Assembly (NCBI RefSeq): GCF_000213655.1
Contig: NC_015554.1
Location: 2,542,001 to 2,606,000, forward strand
Origin: Alteromonas naphthalenivorans
GTDB lineage: Bacteria > Pseudomonadota > Gammaproteobacteria > Enterobacterales > Alteromonadaceae
Direction of reading: 5' to 3'
Length of the DNA: 64,000 nucleotides
A model generated the notes under the pieces. That model did no database searches, was not told where the DNA came from, and saw only the letters and a list, made by a program, of their open reading frames with translations. Position 1 is the first letter of the stretch, and the number at the start of each line of letters is the position of its first letter. A program made the translations under genes and the position numbers. This document shows positions 47,349 to 56,672 of the stretch, in pieces.

Positions 47349-48108
47349 GCGAACCGTATTTATAACTGGTGGCGCTAGCGGTATTGGCTTTGGTATAGCA
47401 CAAGCGATGTCGAAAGCGGGACATCATGTCATCATTGCCGATATTAACGAACAAGCCGCACAGCGTGCTGCGAACGATATTATACGAGAAAACGGCAGTG
47501 CCAGCGCTATTGAAGTTGATGTTTGCAATGCACAGCAAGTAGCCGCTTTACCCGACTTGCTCAAAGAGCAAAAAGTAAATGTGTTGATTAACAATGCCGG
47601 TATTCAGCATGTCTCACGCATTGAAAACTTCCCGCCTGAAAAATGGCAGCAACTGATTAATATTATGCTGGTTGGCCCCGCGCTTTTAACCCAAGCGTTT
47701 TTACCTAACATGCGCGAGCAAAACTTTGGGCGAATAATCAACATCGGTTCAATTCACTCACTGGTGGCATCCCCTTATAAATCGGCTTATGTGGCAGCGA
47801 AACATGGCCTGCTGGGGTTTGCTAAAACTATCGCCCTTGAAACCGGCGACTGTGATGTCACCATCAACACTCTATGCCCTGCCTATGTAAAAACACCGTT
47901 GGTCGAAAAGCAGATTGCCTCTCAGGCTAAAGAAAATAACCTTACAGAAGAGGAAGTGATCAACAAAATAATGCTTGAGCCAATGCCTAAAAAGCAGTTT
48001 ATTAGCCTAGATGAGTTGTCTGACACAGCGGCATTTTTAATGTCGGATAGTGCACGCAATATTACCGGCCAAACCATGATACTGGATGGCGGCTGGACAG
48101 CCCGATAA
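47341..48108 (+). CDS. bdhA: 3-hydroxybutyrate dehydrogenase (SDR family)
   Basis: A 255-residue short-chain dehydrogenase. The cofactor motif TGGASGIGFGIA, NNAG, the catalytic Ser in NIGSIHSLVAS, and YVAAKHG (Tyr and Lys) are in place. Segments PLVEKQI and GQTMILDGGWTAR are those of D-3-hydroxybutyrate dehydrogenases. It oxidises 3-hydroxybutyrate to acetoacetate with NAD in the cytoplasm. Its start overlaps the depolymerase stop (ATGACTAA), giving translational coupling. Acetoacetyl-CoA transferase and thiolase genes are not in this window. Confidence 0.92.
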   Translation: MTKRTVFITGGASGIGFGIAQAMSKAGHHVIIADINEQAAQRAANDIIRENGSASAIEVDVCNAQQVAALPDLLKEQKVNVLINNAGIQHVSRIENFPPEKWQQLINIMLVGPALLTQAFLPNMREQNFGRIINIGSIHSLVASPYKSAYVAAKHGLLGFAKTIALETGDCDVTINTLCPAYVKTPLVEKQIASQAKENNLTEEEVINKIMLEPMPKKQFISLDELSDTAAFLMSDSARNITGQTMILDGGWTAR

Positions 48109-48187
48109 ACGTTACGCTAAGCCTTTCCATTCGTAAAATATCTGTGCTAATGTCCCGACATCAGTAAGGAAAACACATTAGCACCAC

Positions 48188-49063
48188 ATGCCCTATCAAA
48201 CCGTTGCTTTAATTGGCAAACCTCAACACGCTGCTACGCACGACAGCTTAAATCTATTGGCTCAATACCTCACCGCAAAAGGCTGTGAATTATTGGTTGA
48301 AGAGAGCATCTCAAAAGAATTAGAAAGTGATAACCATCGCGCATGCAACTTAGTGACCATTGGTAAAGAAGCCGACCTTGCCGTAGTAGTAGGCGGTGAT
48401 GGCAGTATGCTAGGTGCAGCAAGGGTATTGGCACGCTTTGATATCCATGTAGTAGGCGTAAACCGAGGCAACTTGGGTTTTTTAACCGATATTCATCCCG
48501 ATGAAATCGTTCAGCAACTTGATCTCATTTTTGAAGGTGAATGCGTAGTTGAAAAACGCTTTTTATTAGATGTGGGTGTGTATCGTCATGAAAAATTAAA
48601 AAGTAGCAATTCCGCAGTGAACGAAGTGGTGCTTCACCACGGAAAAGTGGCGCACATGATGGAATTTGAAATTTATATAGATGACCAATTTGTGTTCAGC
48701 CAACGCTCCGATGGGCTAATTGTTGCGACGCCTACTGGCTCTACCGCCTACTCACTGTCGGCAGGTGGTCCTATCATCATGCCTAAGCTTGATGCGCTTA
48801 CACTCGTGCCTATGTTTCCCCACACACTAAGCAGCAGACCGATTGTGGTAGACGCCGATAGCCAAGTGTCGATGAAAGTATCGAAGGTTAACAGCGACTC
48901 ACTGCAAATAAGTTGTGACAGCCACATCGTACTTCCTGTACTTCCTGGCGATGAAATACGCATCAACAAAAGTGAAGATAAACTTTATTTAGTGCACCCA
49001 AAGGGTTACAGCTACTTCAATGTGTTACGTAAAAAATTAGGCTGGGGTAGTAAGCTTTATTGA
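48188..49063 (+). CDS. nadK: NAD kinase
   Basis: A 291-residue NAD kinase making NADP. The GGDGS motif (69-73) within [26 protein letters not shown], and the substrate segment [16 protein letters not shown] are all diagnostic. In E. coli nadK sits between grpE and recN; here the PHB island lies on its left and the large KAP-like gene on its right. Confidence 0.97.
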   Translation: MPYQTVALIGKPQHAATHDSLNLLAQYLTAKGCELLVEESISKELESDNHRACNLVTIGKEADLAVVVGGDGSMLGAARVLARFDIHVVGVNRGNLGFLTDIHPDEIVQQLDLIFEGECVVEKRFLLDVGVYRHEKLKSSNSAVNEVVLHHGKVAHMMEFEIYIDDQFVFSQRSDGLIVATPTGSTAYSLSAGGPIIMPKLDALTLVPMFPHTLSSRPIVVDADSQVSMKVSKVNSDSLQISCDSHIVLPVLPGDEIRINKSEDKLYLVHPKGYSYFNVLRKKLGWGSKLY

Positions 49064-49137
49064 GTAAAACACATCAACCATTCCACAGCAGCCAATACCT
49101 TAAGATTGAAAAATACTAAACGTTTTTGGGTGCCCAT

Positions 49138-52100
49138 TCAGACCGTAAGTAGTCTACAGGTACTAGACATCATTCTTAAATATGCCCACTCAGCAATATA
49201 AAAGGGGTCATCGAAATCATCATAAAGGAAGTACTTATGACGTAACTTCCGCTTATAGGATAGCGAGCTTATATTATCAATTTCGAGGAGATCAAAGCGG
49301 TATTTATTCAAGTGAAGGTCTATATAGTTCTTATCTAAATACATGCATTGTATTGTATCTTCTTCCAAAAAAATCCCTCTATTGCTTTCAGATAAAAAAG
49401 GGCTAACTTTGTTCTGCTTTCGGATTTTCAGCTCTTTAACAATCTTACTTATTACTTCCTTACTCGATTCTTCATAATTGGTCTCGATGTACTTTATAAT
49501 TTCTGCCAAATTATAAAACACATGCGTTTTAGATGGAAAACTATCCGGATCATCACTTCTAAACGCTTTTTTGTAATCGTCCAAAGTCGAAGAAAGCTTT
49601 TCGATAATGTCTGCAAATTTTATTATACTATCTTTTTGAACTTGCTGAGTGGTCGTTGACTTTTCTATTTCCTTTTTTAGCTCGTGCATTTGATATCGAG
49701 CTCCTATCCAATTGTAAATCCCTTGAAACCGAGGGAGGTTACCAATTGGCATAGGTATTTCTTTAAAATCTGTAAATTTTATTATACTATCTGGTGAAAC
49801 TTGCTGATTGGACGTTGGCTTTTCTATTTCCTTTTTTAGCTCGTGCATTTGATATCGAGCTCCTATCCAATTGTAAATCCCTTGAACCCGAGGGAGGTTA
49901 CCAATTGGCATAGGTATTTCTTTAAAATTAAATATTACTTTATTTTCTGAAAAATTATTACTCCAAAGACTGAAAGAGTATCTACAATAATTTTCCCAAA
50001 GCCCAAAAACTAATAAATAATTACTTAAATTAGAACGACACCAAATTAGTGTAGGAAACACTCTGCCTTTCTCTTCACTCTCGACCTTCTTCAAGATATC
50101 GGCTACTCTAAGGGAGCCCCAAGAGCAATAATTAGCGGAGTCAACATTACAATCATTGTAAGAACTTAATACTCTTTCTCGTAACGCTACATTCGAAGAC
50201 TTATCTGCTTTCTCAACACAGTCTTGAGCACATTCAATAACATCACCTAGCCAAACAGGTTTTTTTCCAACCTTAGTACCTATCTTTTTCAGTATATCAG
50301 TTAACGTTTTTTCATCGGTAGAGATTTGGCTAGAGCTAGCCTTCGCGGGTAGTACACTTTTAAACTTCTGCCACGGTAAAATTTCTAATAATGAAATCCA
50401 ATTTAATAAGATTGCTGTATATTGATGAGCAGCTTCTGCATAACGGCCAGATTTCTTAGATTTATCTGCAGCGGTAAAGATATTAACAAAGCTATCAACT
50501 AATAAATCTATATTTTGTTTTTCATATGGAAGCAATGTTAGATATTCTTGTCTCTTATGTATCTGGCAGTCGACTGCCGGATCGCGTAGCTTTGACAACT
50601 TATAATCACATCCAAACATAACATCTACAAGCAGAAGCCACTGCCGATAAAATCGTAGCTTGCTCGGTCTTTTTATACTCTCCTTTGCCAAAAGCTTTAA
50701 GTTGCTAGCCAGCAATGAAAACTGACATTGCCCCCATATATAAAGCACTGAACTTGCAGAGGTCACGGTTTTATCTCCGCTGCCCTGGCTAAATTCTCTT
50801 CGTAGATTTTCGATAGTACTAATTATCTTTTCATAACCATTACTTTGGTTATTCACGAATGTTGTATAAAATCCACTAAAATACACAACTGAAAGATATT
50901 TCGACAAAAACCTGCCTACATCCTCATTCGAGTCATCAATATTTTCACCTATAAGGTAATTAGATTCATAGTTTTCTAACCTAGTAAAATTCCCGCCTTT
51001 AATATAAGCAAAATCAGCTGCAAATTTCGCTATAAGTGACTCTTTTAAGAAGTGGTGCGTATCATTTTTTCTGTCAAAATTAGAAAAATCATCATGTACA
51101 AGTTTATTAGAAGTTTGTTTTCCGTCTTTATCACTAACTTCAAATAAGATTTGCGCGGTCTTTTTAGCTTCATGATAAAGTGCCAGTGCTTTATTTGTAT
51201 TTTCCCTCTCTTCCTCTAACCGACCTTTCTTTAATAAGTTACGAATAAGCATGTATTGAGCTTCCAACGAAATTCCCCCGCTTCCCCTCCACGCTTCTTC
51301 ATTTTCTGTACGTAGCACTTTCTTCAATAGGAAAACAGTATTACTGTAGCTGCTAGACGCTAGGTCATACCGATGTTCAGAAACAAAAATGTCTCCGAGT
51401 ATTGCCTGTAGCTTAGCACTTGCTAAAAAGCTGTTTACTGAACCATCAGGAGATTGACGTTTTGCTTCGCGCAAATAAAATTCTCTTACTGGTTCAGAAG
51501 AGTCCAATGCGAACTCAAAGCTTGAGGATTTTGCACCAAGAATTTTGGCGAAAAAGCTAAACTCCATGTCTGTTGATAAGTAATATCTATAAGGATAGAT
51601 ATTGTTAGAGGTGCGACGAATCATAGATTGGAAAGTTGAATGCACATAGTCATCAGCTATGTATGAAAGCGTAGATTCAGCGTGAACATCAATACCTGCG
51701 ATAGTTCTATCTATCATTGAACGTGAAAAGCCACGACTATGAAATCGGAAGGTATCTAAAATAGTGATAAGACCTGAAACTGCTGCTTTATCGTCAGTTT
51801 TAGACGTTATTCTTCCAATATTTGATTCGTAAAGTGCATATAATCGAGCGCTAACAAACATACGACGAATATCTGACGGGGTAAATAATAGGATCTTTTG
51901 ATTTTTTGCTTCACCGGCAGTAAACACGAAAGCGTTATTGTTGCCATCAATTCGAGTTTTCAAATTTTCGGTATAGTATTCAAAATGATCATTTAACATC
52001 AGCTTAAGACGCTTGAAGTTCCCCCAAGAGTGAAGAGTGAGATATTTGACAAAGATTTCGAAGTAAAAAAGAGTATCAACAATAGTATTCTCTTCAAGGT

Positions 52101-53451
52101 TATTAATATCTGCTTTTTTACTTTTCAAAAAACCAATAATATCAGCTGAGTCCGAATCGAAAACTACTGTATTTATATATTGCCTGACCATAGAAGTATA
52201 GTGCTCGAATTGACCGTCGGACCAATCAGTGAGTAGTGTAGGAATATAAAAAATATCATCGAAAACGCTCTCATATAGCACACTGGTATAGCCTGATTCA
52301 GAATAATAAGCATCTACAATTTCTCTGCCCGCCACCACGATAAACACACAACGTGAGTTACTCATAAGTGCTTTCAAGCCTCCCAATAGCTCATCAACTT
52401 TCTGTTTGCGAGACTTTGTATTCGTAGCATAACTTTCGGTAGGAGATGGGTTAATTTTATCGACTTCATCAAGTATTATTATGTAGCCCTGCCCTCCAGC
52501 CCGCTGCTTGTTAATATACTGTTGAAGTTGCTCTTGAATTCGCCGAGCGGATATTGGCTCTTGAGTAAACTTTTTACGATTTTGAAATAGTGGAACTCTA
52601 GTTTGTGGAATAGCAACACCATTACTGTTGTCCCATTCTCGACTAAATCGCGAAGCAAATGTAAGCTCTTCAAGCAAGCCGTGATGGGTAGCTATATGTT
52701 TGTAAAAGAACTTTCCAATCCAATAGAGTAATGCTGTAGCGATTAAATATCTGACGATAAGCCAGTCGATATTAAACGCTTTGTTATTTGATTCACTATC
52801 GACCGCTTTGAATAGAGGTTGGAAGGCAAAATATTCTGAAATGAAAAGCTCATAGAGTAGAGTCGAGCCTAAAAATAAAATAAATAAAAATATTTTGAAA
52901 CGACGATACCCAGCTAAGCTTATTGAATACATCAACTCTGTTATATCGCAAAGAATGTCACGGGTAGAGAGATCCGAATCAACACCGATGTCTAATTTCA
53001 AAATATGGCAATTAATTATAAGAGCTTGACTTGATCTAGTGCCCACCTCCTTATTGGTATCAAATGTGGCTGATCCTTTCAAAGAAGATAATCTCAGTTT
53101 TACAGGCCATAATCTCGAAACATGGTGATATATTTTTTTCAGTTTAAGTTTTAGTTTATGTAGGTTGGTGATATTTTCTCTATTTAACTTAACTCCTGAA
53201 TTGATGGCTTCTGCATAACTATTAGAAACATTATCCACTAAATGGGTTTTTCCAATCCCTCTGTAGCCACCAACTAAGAAACTCGCCCCTTTTCCATTCA
53301 TTGCCTCAGAAATAGATGATTTAAGCTTTATCTTGAAGCGTGCTCTTCCTATAGATTGATTATTTTTCGAGGTCTTTGTACTTACAGGTATTGCAACGTA
53401 AGGAATCTTTTGATTTGCATTTTTGTCGGCGATAGTCTCAGGATCTTTCAT
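49138..53451 (-). CDS. Large KAP-like membrane P-loop NTPase with helical-repeat C-terminus (candidate defence gene)
   Basis: A 1,437-residue protein. Walker A GGYRGIGKTH is at 61-70, two hydrophobic helices at about 184-205 and 229-250, Walker B YIIILDEVD at 323-331, then CVFIVVAGREIVDAYY and FDDIFYIPTL. Membrane helices inserted between Walker A and B, and a sensor strand followed by an IPTL-like motif, are KAP-family traits (the phage-exclusion protein PifA is a member). The remaining ~1,000 residues look helical and TPR-like, with two near-identical 53-residue repeats at about 1174-1279. The ATG at 53451 has AAGGA upstream; an earlier in-frame ATG has none. The gene is A+T-rich (hand-counted lines 17 and 21 G+C of 60, against 28 in nadK and 31 in recN), stands alone and splits nadK from recN. 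The function is not established. Confidence 0.75.
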   Translation of the reverse strand: MKDPETIADKNANQKIPYVAIPVSTKTSKNNQSIGRARFKIKLKSSISEAMNGKGASFLVGGYRGIGKTHLVDNVSNSYAEAINSGVKLNRENITNLHKLKLKLKKIYHHVSRLWPVKLRLSSLKGSATFDTNKEVGTRSSQALIINCHILKLDIGVDSDLSTRDILCDITELMYSISLAGYRRFKIFLFILFLGSTLLYELFISEYFAFQPLFKAVDSESNNKAFNIDWLIVRYLIATALLYWIGKFFYKHIATHHGLLEELTFASRFSREWDNSNGVAIPQTRVPLFQNRKKFTQEPISARRIQEQLQQYINKQRAGGQGYIIILDEVDKINPSPTESYATNTKSRKQKVDELLGGLKALMSNSRCVFIVVAGREIVDAYYSESGYTSVLYESVFDDIFYIPTLLTDWSDGQFEHYTSMVRQYINTVVFDSDSADIIGFLKSKKADINNLEENTIVDTLFYFEIFVKYLTLHSWGNFKRLKLMLNDHFEYYTENLKTRIDGNNNAFVFTAGEAKNQKILLFTPSDIRRMFVSARLYALYESNIGRITSKTDDKAAVSGLITILDTFRFHSRGFSRSMIDRTIAGIDVHAESTLSYIADDYVHSTFQSMIRRTSNNIYPYRYYLSTDMEFSFFAKILGAKSSSFEFALDSSEPVREFYLREAKRQSPDGSVNSFLASAKLQAILGDIFVSEHRYDLASSSYSNTVFLLKKVLRTENEEAWRGSGGISLEAQYMLIRNLLKKGRLEEERENTNKALALYHEAKKTAQILFEVSDKDGKQTSNKLVHDDFSNFDRKNDTHHFLKESLIAKFAADFAYIKGGNFTRLENYESNYLIGENIDDSNEDVGRFLSKYLSVVYFSGFYTTFVNNQSNGYEKIISTIENLRREFSQGSGDKTVTSASSVLYIWGQCQFSLLASNLKLLAKESIKRPSKLRFYRQWLLLVDVMFGCDYKLSKLRDPAVDCQIHKRQEYLTLLPYEKQNIDLLVDSFVNIFTAADKSKKSGRYAEAAHQYTAILLNWISLLEILPWQKFKSVLPAKASSSQISTDEKTLTDILKKIGTKVGKKPVWLGDVIECAQDCVEKADKSSNVALRERVLSSYNDCNVDSANYCSWGSLRVADILKKVESEEKGRVFPTLIWCRSNLSNYLLVFGLWENYCRYSFSLWSNNFSENKVIFNFKEIPMPIGNLPRVQGIYNWIGARYQMHELKKEIEKPTSNQQVSPDSIIKFTDFKEIPMPIGNLPRFQGIYNWIGARYQMHELKKEIEKSTTTQQVQKDSIIKFADIIEKLSSTLDDYKKAFRSDDPDSFPSKTHVFYNLAEIIKYIETNYEESSKEVISKIVKELKIRKQNKVSPFLSESNRGIFLEEDTIQCMYLDKNYIDLHLNKYRFDLLEIDNISSLSYKRKLRHKYFLYDDFDDPFYIAEWAYLRMMSSTCRLLTV
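49615..49932. repeat. Near-identical 159-bp in-frame tandem duplication inside the KAP-like gene
   Basis: Copies at 49615-49773 and 49774-49932 differ at only a handful of positions, mostly in the segment encoding the variable SNQQV/TTQQV part. The length is exactly 53 codons, so the reading frame is kept. The encoded unit contains IPMPIGNLPR and GIYNWIGARYQMHELKKEIE. Confidence 0.92.
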
Positions 53452-53593
53452 TGTCCATTCCTTGGTCATGCTGATATCAATATAAATATACATACAGGTT
53501 AAAAATTAACCAACTATATTATTTTTTCTTCAACTCGGACAAATAGACTACGTAAAATGAAAAATTATGAGACTATACTTTACATGTGAAAAA

Positions 53594-53613
53594 TACTGTA
53601 TATATTTACATGC
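53594..53613 (+). promoter_or_regulatory. LexA (SOS) box upstream of recN
   Basis: TACTGTATATATTTACATGC differs from the consensus TACTG-(TA)5-CAGTA mainly in the right half (CAT instead of CAG). A second CTGTATAAAC half-site follows at 53615. recN is a classic LexA target with tandem boxes in E. coli, which supports the call. Confidence 0.65.
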
Positions 53614-53637
53614 ACTGTATAAACATCGAGTATAGTT

Positions 53638-55323
53638 ATGTTAGCGCATCTTTCTATTAGTAACTTTGCAGTGGTTAAGCAACTGTCAGTTAATCTTGAA
53701 AAAGGGCTTACTGCCATCACTGGGGAAACCGGTGCCGGTAAGTCTATTGCCATTGATGCTTTAAGCTTGTGCTTAGGCGAACGAGCTGATGCAAACGCCG
53801 TAAGAAGCACCGCGTCTAAAGCAGAAATTATTGCTCATTTTGCATTGGCCACAAATGCGAATGCAAAGCGCTATCTCGATGAGCATGAACTCACCTCTGA
53901 CGAGGATGAAAACAGCTGTTTTATCCGCAGAGTTATATCGAAAGAAGGCCGTTCAAAAGCTTTTATTAACGGTATTCCCGCGTCACTTCAGCAATTGAAA
54001 GGTTTAGGCCAACACTTGCTTGCTATACATGGTCAGAATACTCACCTTCAACTTTTGAAAGAAGATTATCAACGCCAGCTTGTTGATACTGTGGGCAACC
54101 ACAAAGACAGCCTTTCAAATGTAAAACAACACTTTGCCCTATGGCGTGAAAAGCAAAAAATGCTTAGCGAGCTACAAGCGCAAGCTCAGCAGCGTGAAGA
54201 CAGATTGCAATTGCTTACTTATCAAGTTAGAGAGCTAGACGAATTTGCCTTAGAAGACGGTGAGTTTTTAGAACTCGAAACTGAACATAAGCGTTTAAGC
54301 AATGGGCAAAGTTTGCTAGAGCAAGCACAAACTAGTTTTTATCACTTGTACGAAAGTGACGAAGGCAATGCACTGTCTATATTACAAAATAGCATAGACC
54401 GTTTGGGCGAACTTGAATCTCACGATGCCAGTTTAAGCCCTATTCTTGTGTTGTTAAATGAAGCGGCCATTCAGGTTGAAGAAGCGGCCGGGGAATTGCG
54501 CCATTATTGCGATGACCTAGAAATAGACCCTCTTCGTTTACAGCAGGTAGAAGCTCGGTACGCAAAAGCGATGGAATTAGCACGCAAGCACAGCGTTATG
54601 CCCGAAGATTTATTTGCGCATCACCAAACCCTAGCGACTGAGTTTGCTTCGCTAGGCGATCAAGAGTCTTTGTTAACCACACTAGAAGATGAAGTCGATG
54701 TACTTAAAGCCCAATATCTAAGTGAAACGAAAGTATTGTCTGAATGTAGATTAAAAGCGGCAAATTATTTGGCTAGTGAAATTGAAACCCAAATTCATCA
54801 AATGAACATGCCTCACGCTAAGGTAGCCATTGAAGTTAATTACGATGAGTTTAAAAAGCCATCAGCTTTAGGCCAAGACTCGGTAGAAATTAAAGTTTCT
54901 ACTAACCCCGGCCAAGCAGCTGACAAACTAGATAAAGTTGTATCTGGTGGTGAACTTTCAAGAATTGGCTTAGCCATTCAAGTTATTGCCAGCGATAACC
55001 ATGCCACGCCTACTATGATTTTTGATGAAGTAGATACGGGCATTAGCGGGCCTACCGCGTCGATTGTGGGTGGGTTGCTTCGCCGTTTAGGCAAACAGGT
55101 ACAAGTCATGTGCGTTACCCATTTACCTCAGGTTGCTGCGCAAGCGCATAACCAACTCTTTGTTACTAAGCTTACCGACGGTGAAAGTACTGAAACACAA
55201 ATGTTGGCGTTAACGAAACAAGATAGAGTGGATGAATTAGCACGCTTGTTAGCTGGCGACAAAGTAACCAAGTCGGCCCTTGCTAACGCAAAAGAGTTAT
55301 TGAAAAGCGCGCAATCGAACTAA
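53638..55323 (+). CDS. recN: DNA repair protein RecN
   Basis: A 561-residue SMC-like ATPase of double-strand-break repair. Walker A GETGAGKSIAIDAL lies near the N-terminus, long coiled coils fill the middle (about 150-370), and the ABC signature VSGGELSRIGLAIQ and Walker B TMIFDEVDTGISG lie near the C-terminus. It is induced by DNA damage through the LexA site just upstream. It is followed by bamE as in E. coli. The inserted KAP-like gene on the other strand ends its leader region. Confidence 0.97.
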   Translation: MLAHLSISNFAVVKQLSVNLEKGLTAITGETGAGKSIAIDALSLCLGERADANAVRSTASKAEIIAHFALATNANAKRYLDEHELTSDEDENSCFIRRVISKEGRSKAFINGIPASLQQLKGLGQHLLAIHGQNTHLQLLKEDYQRQLVDTVGNHKDSLSNVKQHFALWREKQKMLSELQAQAQQREDRLQLLTYQVRELDEFALEDGEFLELETEHKRLSNGQSLLEQAQTSFYHLYESDEGNALSILQNSIDRLGELESHDASLSPILVLLNEAAIQVEEAAGELRHYCDDLEIDPLRLQQVEARYAKAMELARKHSVMPEDLFAHHQTLATEFASLGDQESLLTTLEDEVDVLKAQYLSETKVLSECRLKAANYLASEIETQIHQMNMPHAKVAIEVNYDEFKKPSALGQDSVEIKVSTNPGQAADKLDKVVSGGELSRIGLAIQVIASDNHATPTMIFDEVDTGISGPTASIVGGLLRRLGKQVQVMCVTHLPQVAAQAHNQLFVTKLTDGESTETQMLALTKQDRVDELARLLAGDKVTKSALANAKELLKSAQSN

Positions 55324-55442
55324 AATGCAGTTGATTGGTCATACTTGTCGATGTAGCATGCCTTCGTGCTTACATTAACGCACCCCACCCGCTTGTATGC
55401 TGTTGGGTAACGAAGAAAAAGCAATACTGGACTGATTTACGC

Positions 55443-55799
55443 ATGAAGTTGCAACATTTATTAATAATTTTAGGTTTTACCCTTACATCAAGCGCTTGTT
55501 CTAATTGGATTTATCGTATTGATGTGCCTCAAGGTAACTTTCTCGATCAAAGAGACGTTTCTAAACTACGCATCGGCATGACTAAAGAACAGGTTATCTA
55601 CGTACTTGGTAACCCAGTAGTACAAGATTCTTTCGATGATGATACCTGGTACTACGTTTACGATATGAAACGCGGCATGAAAAAACGCGGTGAAGATTTC
55701 CAAAAGCAAATGGTTATTACATTTGAAGACGGCAAAGTAACGTCAGTAGAAGGTGACTTTGAGCTGTCTGAAGAATTCAATACGCCGCTAGACAGTTAA
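55443..55799 (+). CDS. bamE: Outer membrane assembly lipoprotein BamE (SmpA)
   Basis: A 118-residue lipoprotein of the BAM complex, which inserts beta-barrel proteins. The signal peptide ends LTSSACSN, with the lipidated Cys about residue 19. The mature part has the SmpA/OmlA fold with LRIGMTKEQVIYVLGNPVV and DDTWYYVYDMKRG. The ATG at 55443 (MKLQHLLI) is chosen because it begins the signal peptide; an upstream in-frame GTG would add 36 unrelated residues. Lnt, encoded at 7.6 kb, would complete its lipid modification. Confidence 0.95.
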   Translation: MKLQHLLIILGFTLTSSACSNWIYRIDVPQGNFLDQRDVSKLRIGMTKEQVIYVLGNPVVQDSFDDDTWYYVYDMKRGMKKRGEDFQKQMVITFEDGKVTSVEGDFELSEEFNTPLDS

Positions 55800-55950
55800 A
55801 TAGCAACCGTAAGTACTAACACATATATGGCGAAGGAGCGTTTGTTTATTAACAGATTGCTCCTTGCTTGTTAGAGGTTTACACAAGTTGCTTTAAACAA
55901 GTTTATCCCCTCGATTTATCTGTAGCCCTCACACGTTAAGGAATATATTG

Positions 55951-56589
55951 ATGGAACATGATTTTTGGCACAGCAAGTGGCATAAAAATGAAATTGGCTT
56001 CCATGAACCTGAGGGCAATGCACTTTTAGTTAAGTATGCTGATACCTTATTAGCTTCTACCTCACCGCGAGTATTCGTACCCTTGTGCGGTAAAACTAAG
56101 GATATTCATTGGTTGCTTGCTAACGGCTGCGAAGTAGTAGGTGCGGAATTAAGTGAAATTGCGATCACGCAGCTATTTGCCGAGTTGGACATTGAGCCAG
56201 AGATCACGACCTTAGGTAGTCTTAAACTATTTAAAAATGGACCACTAAGTATTTTTGTTGGTGATATTTTTGAGCTAACCAACGAAACACTGGGTGGCAT
56301 AACCGGTATTTACGATAGAGCCGCATTAGTTGCGTTGCCTACCGAGCTTCGCGAGAAATATGCAGCGCATATTTGTGATATCACCGAATGCGCCCCCATC
56401 CTTTTGATAAGCTTCGATTATGACCAAAGCGTTATTCCTGGCCCTCCATTTTGCGTTGACGAAACAGAGGTAGCTCGGCTATACAACGCTAGTTATTCTA
56501 TTACTCTGCTTGAACGTGAACCACTGGAAGGTGGCCTTAAGGGTAAAGTAGCGGCAGACTCACTAGTCTTCAATCTGAAGCATAAATAG
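55951..56589 (+). CDS. tpm: Thiopurine S-methyltransferase
   Basis: A 212-residue SAM-dependent methyltransferase of the bacterial TPMT family. The family opening FWHSKWHKNEIGFHE is followed by VFVPLCGKTKDIHWLLANG, the SAM-binding glycine-containing loop, then GAELSEIA and IYDRAALVALP. Bacterial members methylate tellurite, selenite or thiol compounds. The ATG at 55951 is preferred over the TTG directly before it; AAGGA lies about 8 bases upstream. No operon partner is evident. Confidence 0.92.
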   Translation: MEHDFWHSKWHKNEIGFHEPEGNALLVKYADTLLASTSPRVFVPLCGKTKDIHWLLANGCEVVGAELSEIAITQLFAELDIEPEITTLGSLKLFKNGPLSIFVGDIFELTNETLGGITGIYDRAALVALPTELREKYAAHICDITECAPILLISFDYDQSVIPGPPFCVDETEVARLYNASYSITLLEREPLEGGLKGKVAADSLVFNLKHK

Positions 56590-56672
56590 TAAGTTTAAAG
56601 CGCAGTAGCACAGGCTTTAGAACGCGCTCCCTCTTCAGTAATTGCCTAAAACATCGCATAACCCAACATTCT

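Noticed and set aside
53615..53630. Second full LexA box before recN
   Set aside because: Only the CTGTATA half matches; the right half reads CGAG, so it is recorded only as a half-site.
55835..55868. AAGGAGC/GCTCCTT hairpin after bamE as terminator
   Set aside because: The loop is about 20 bases and no T-run follows, so termination cannot be supported.
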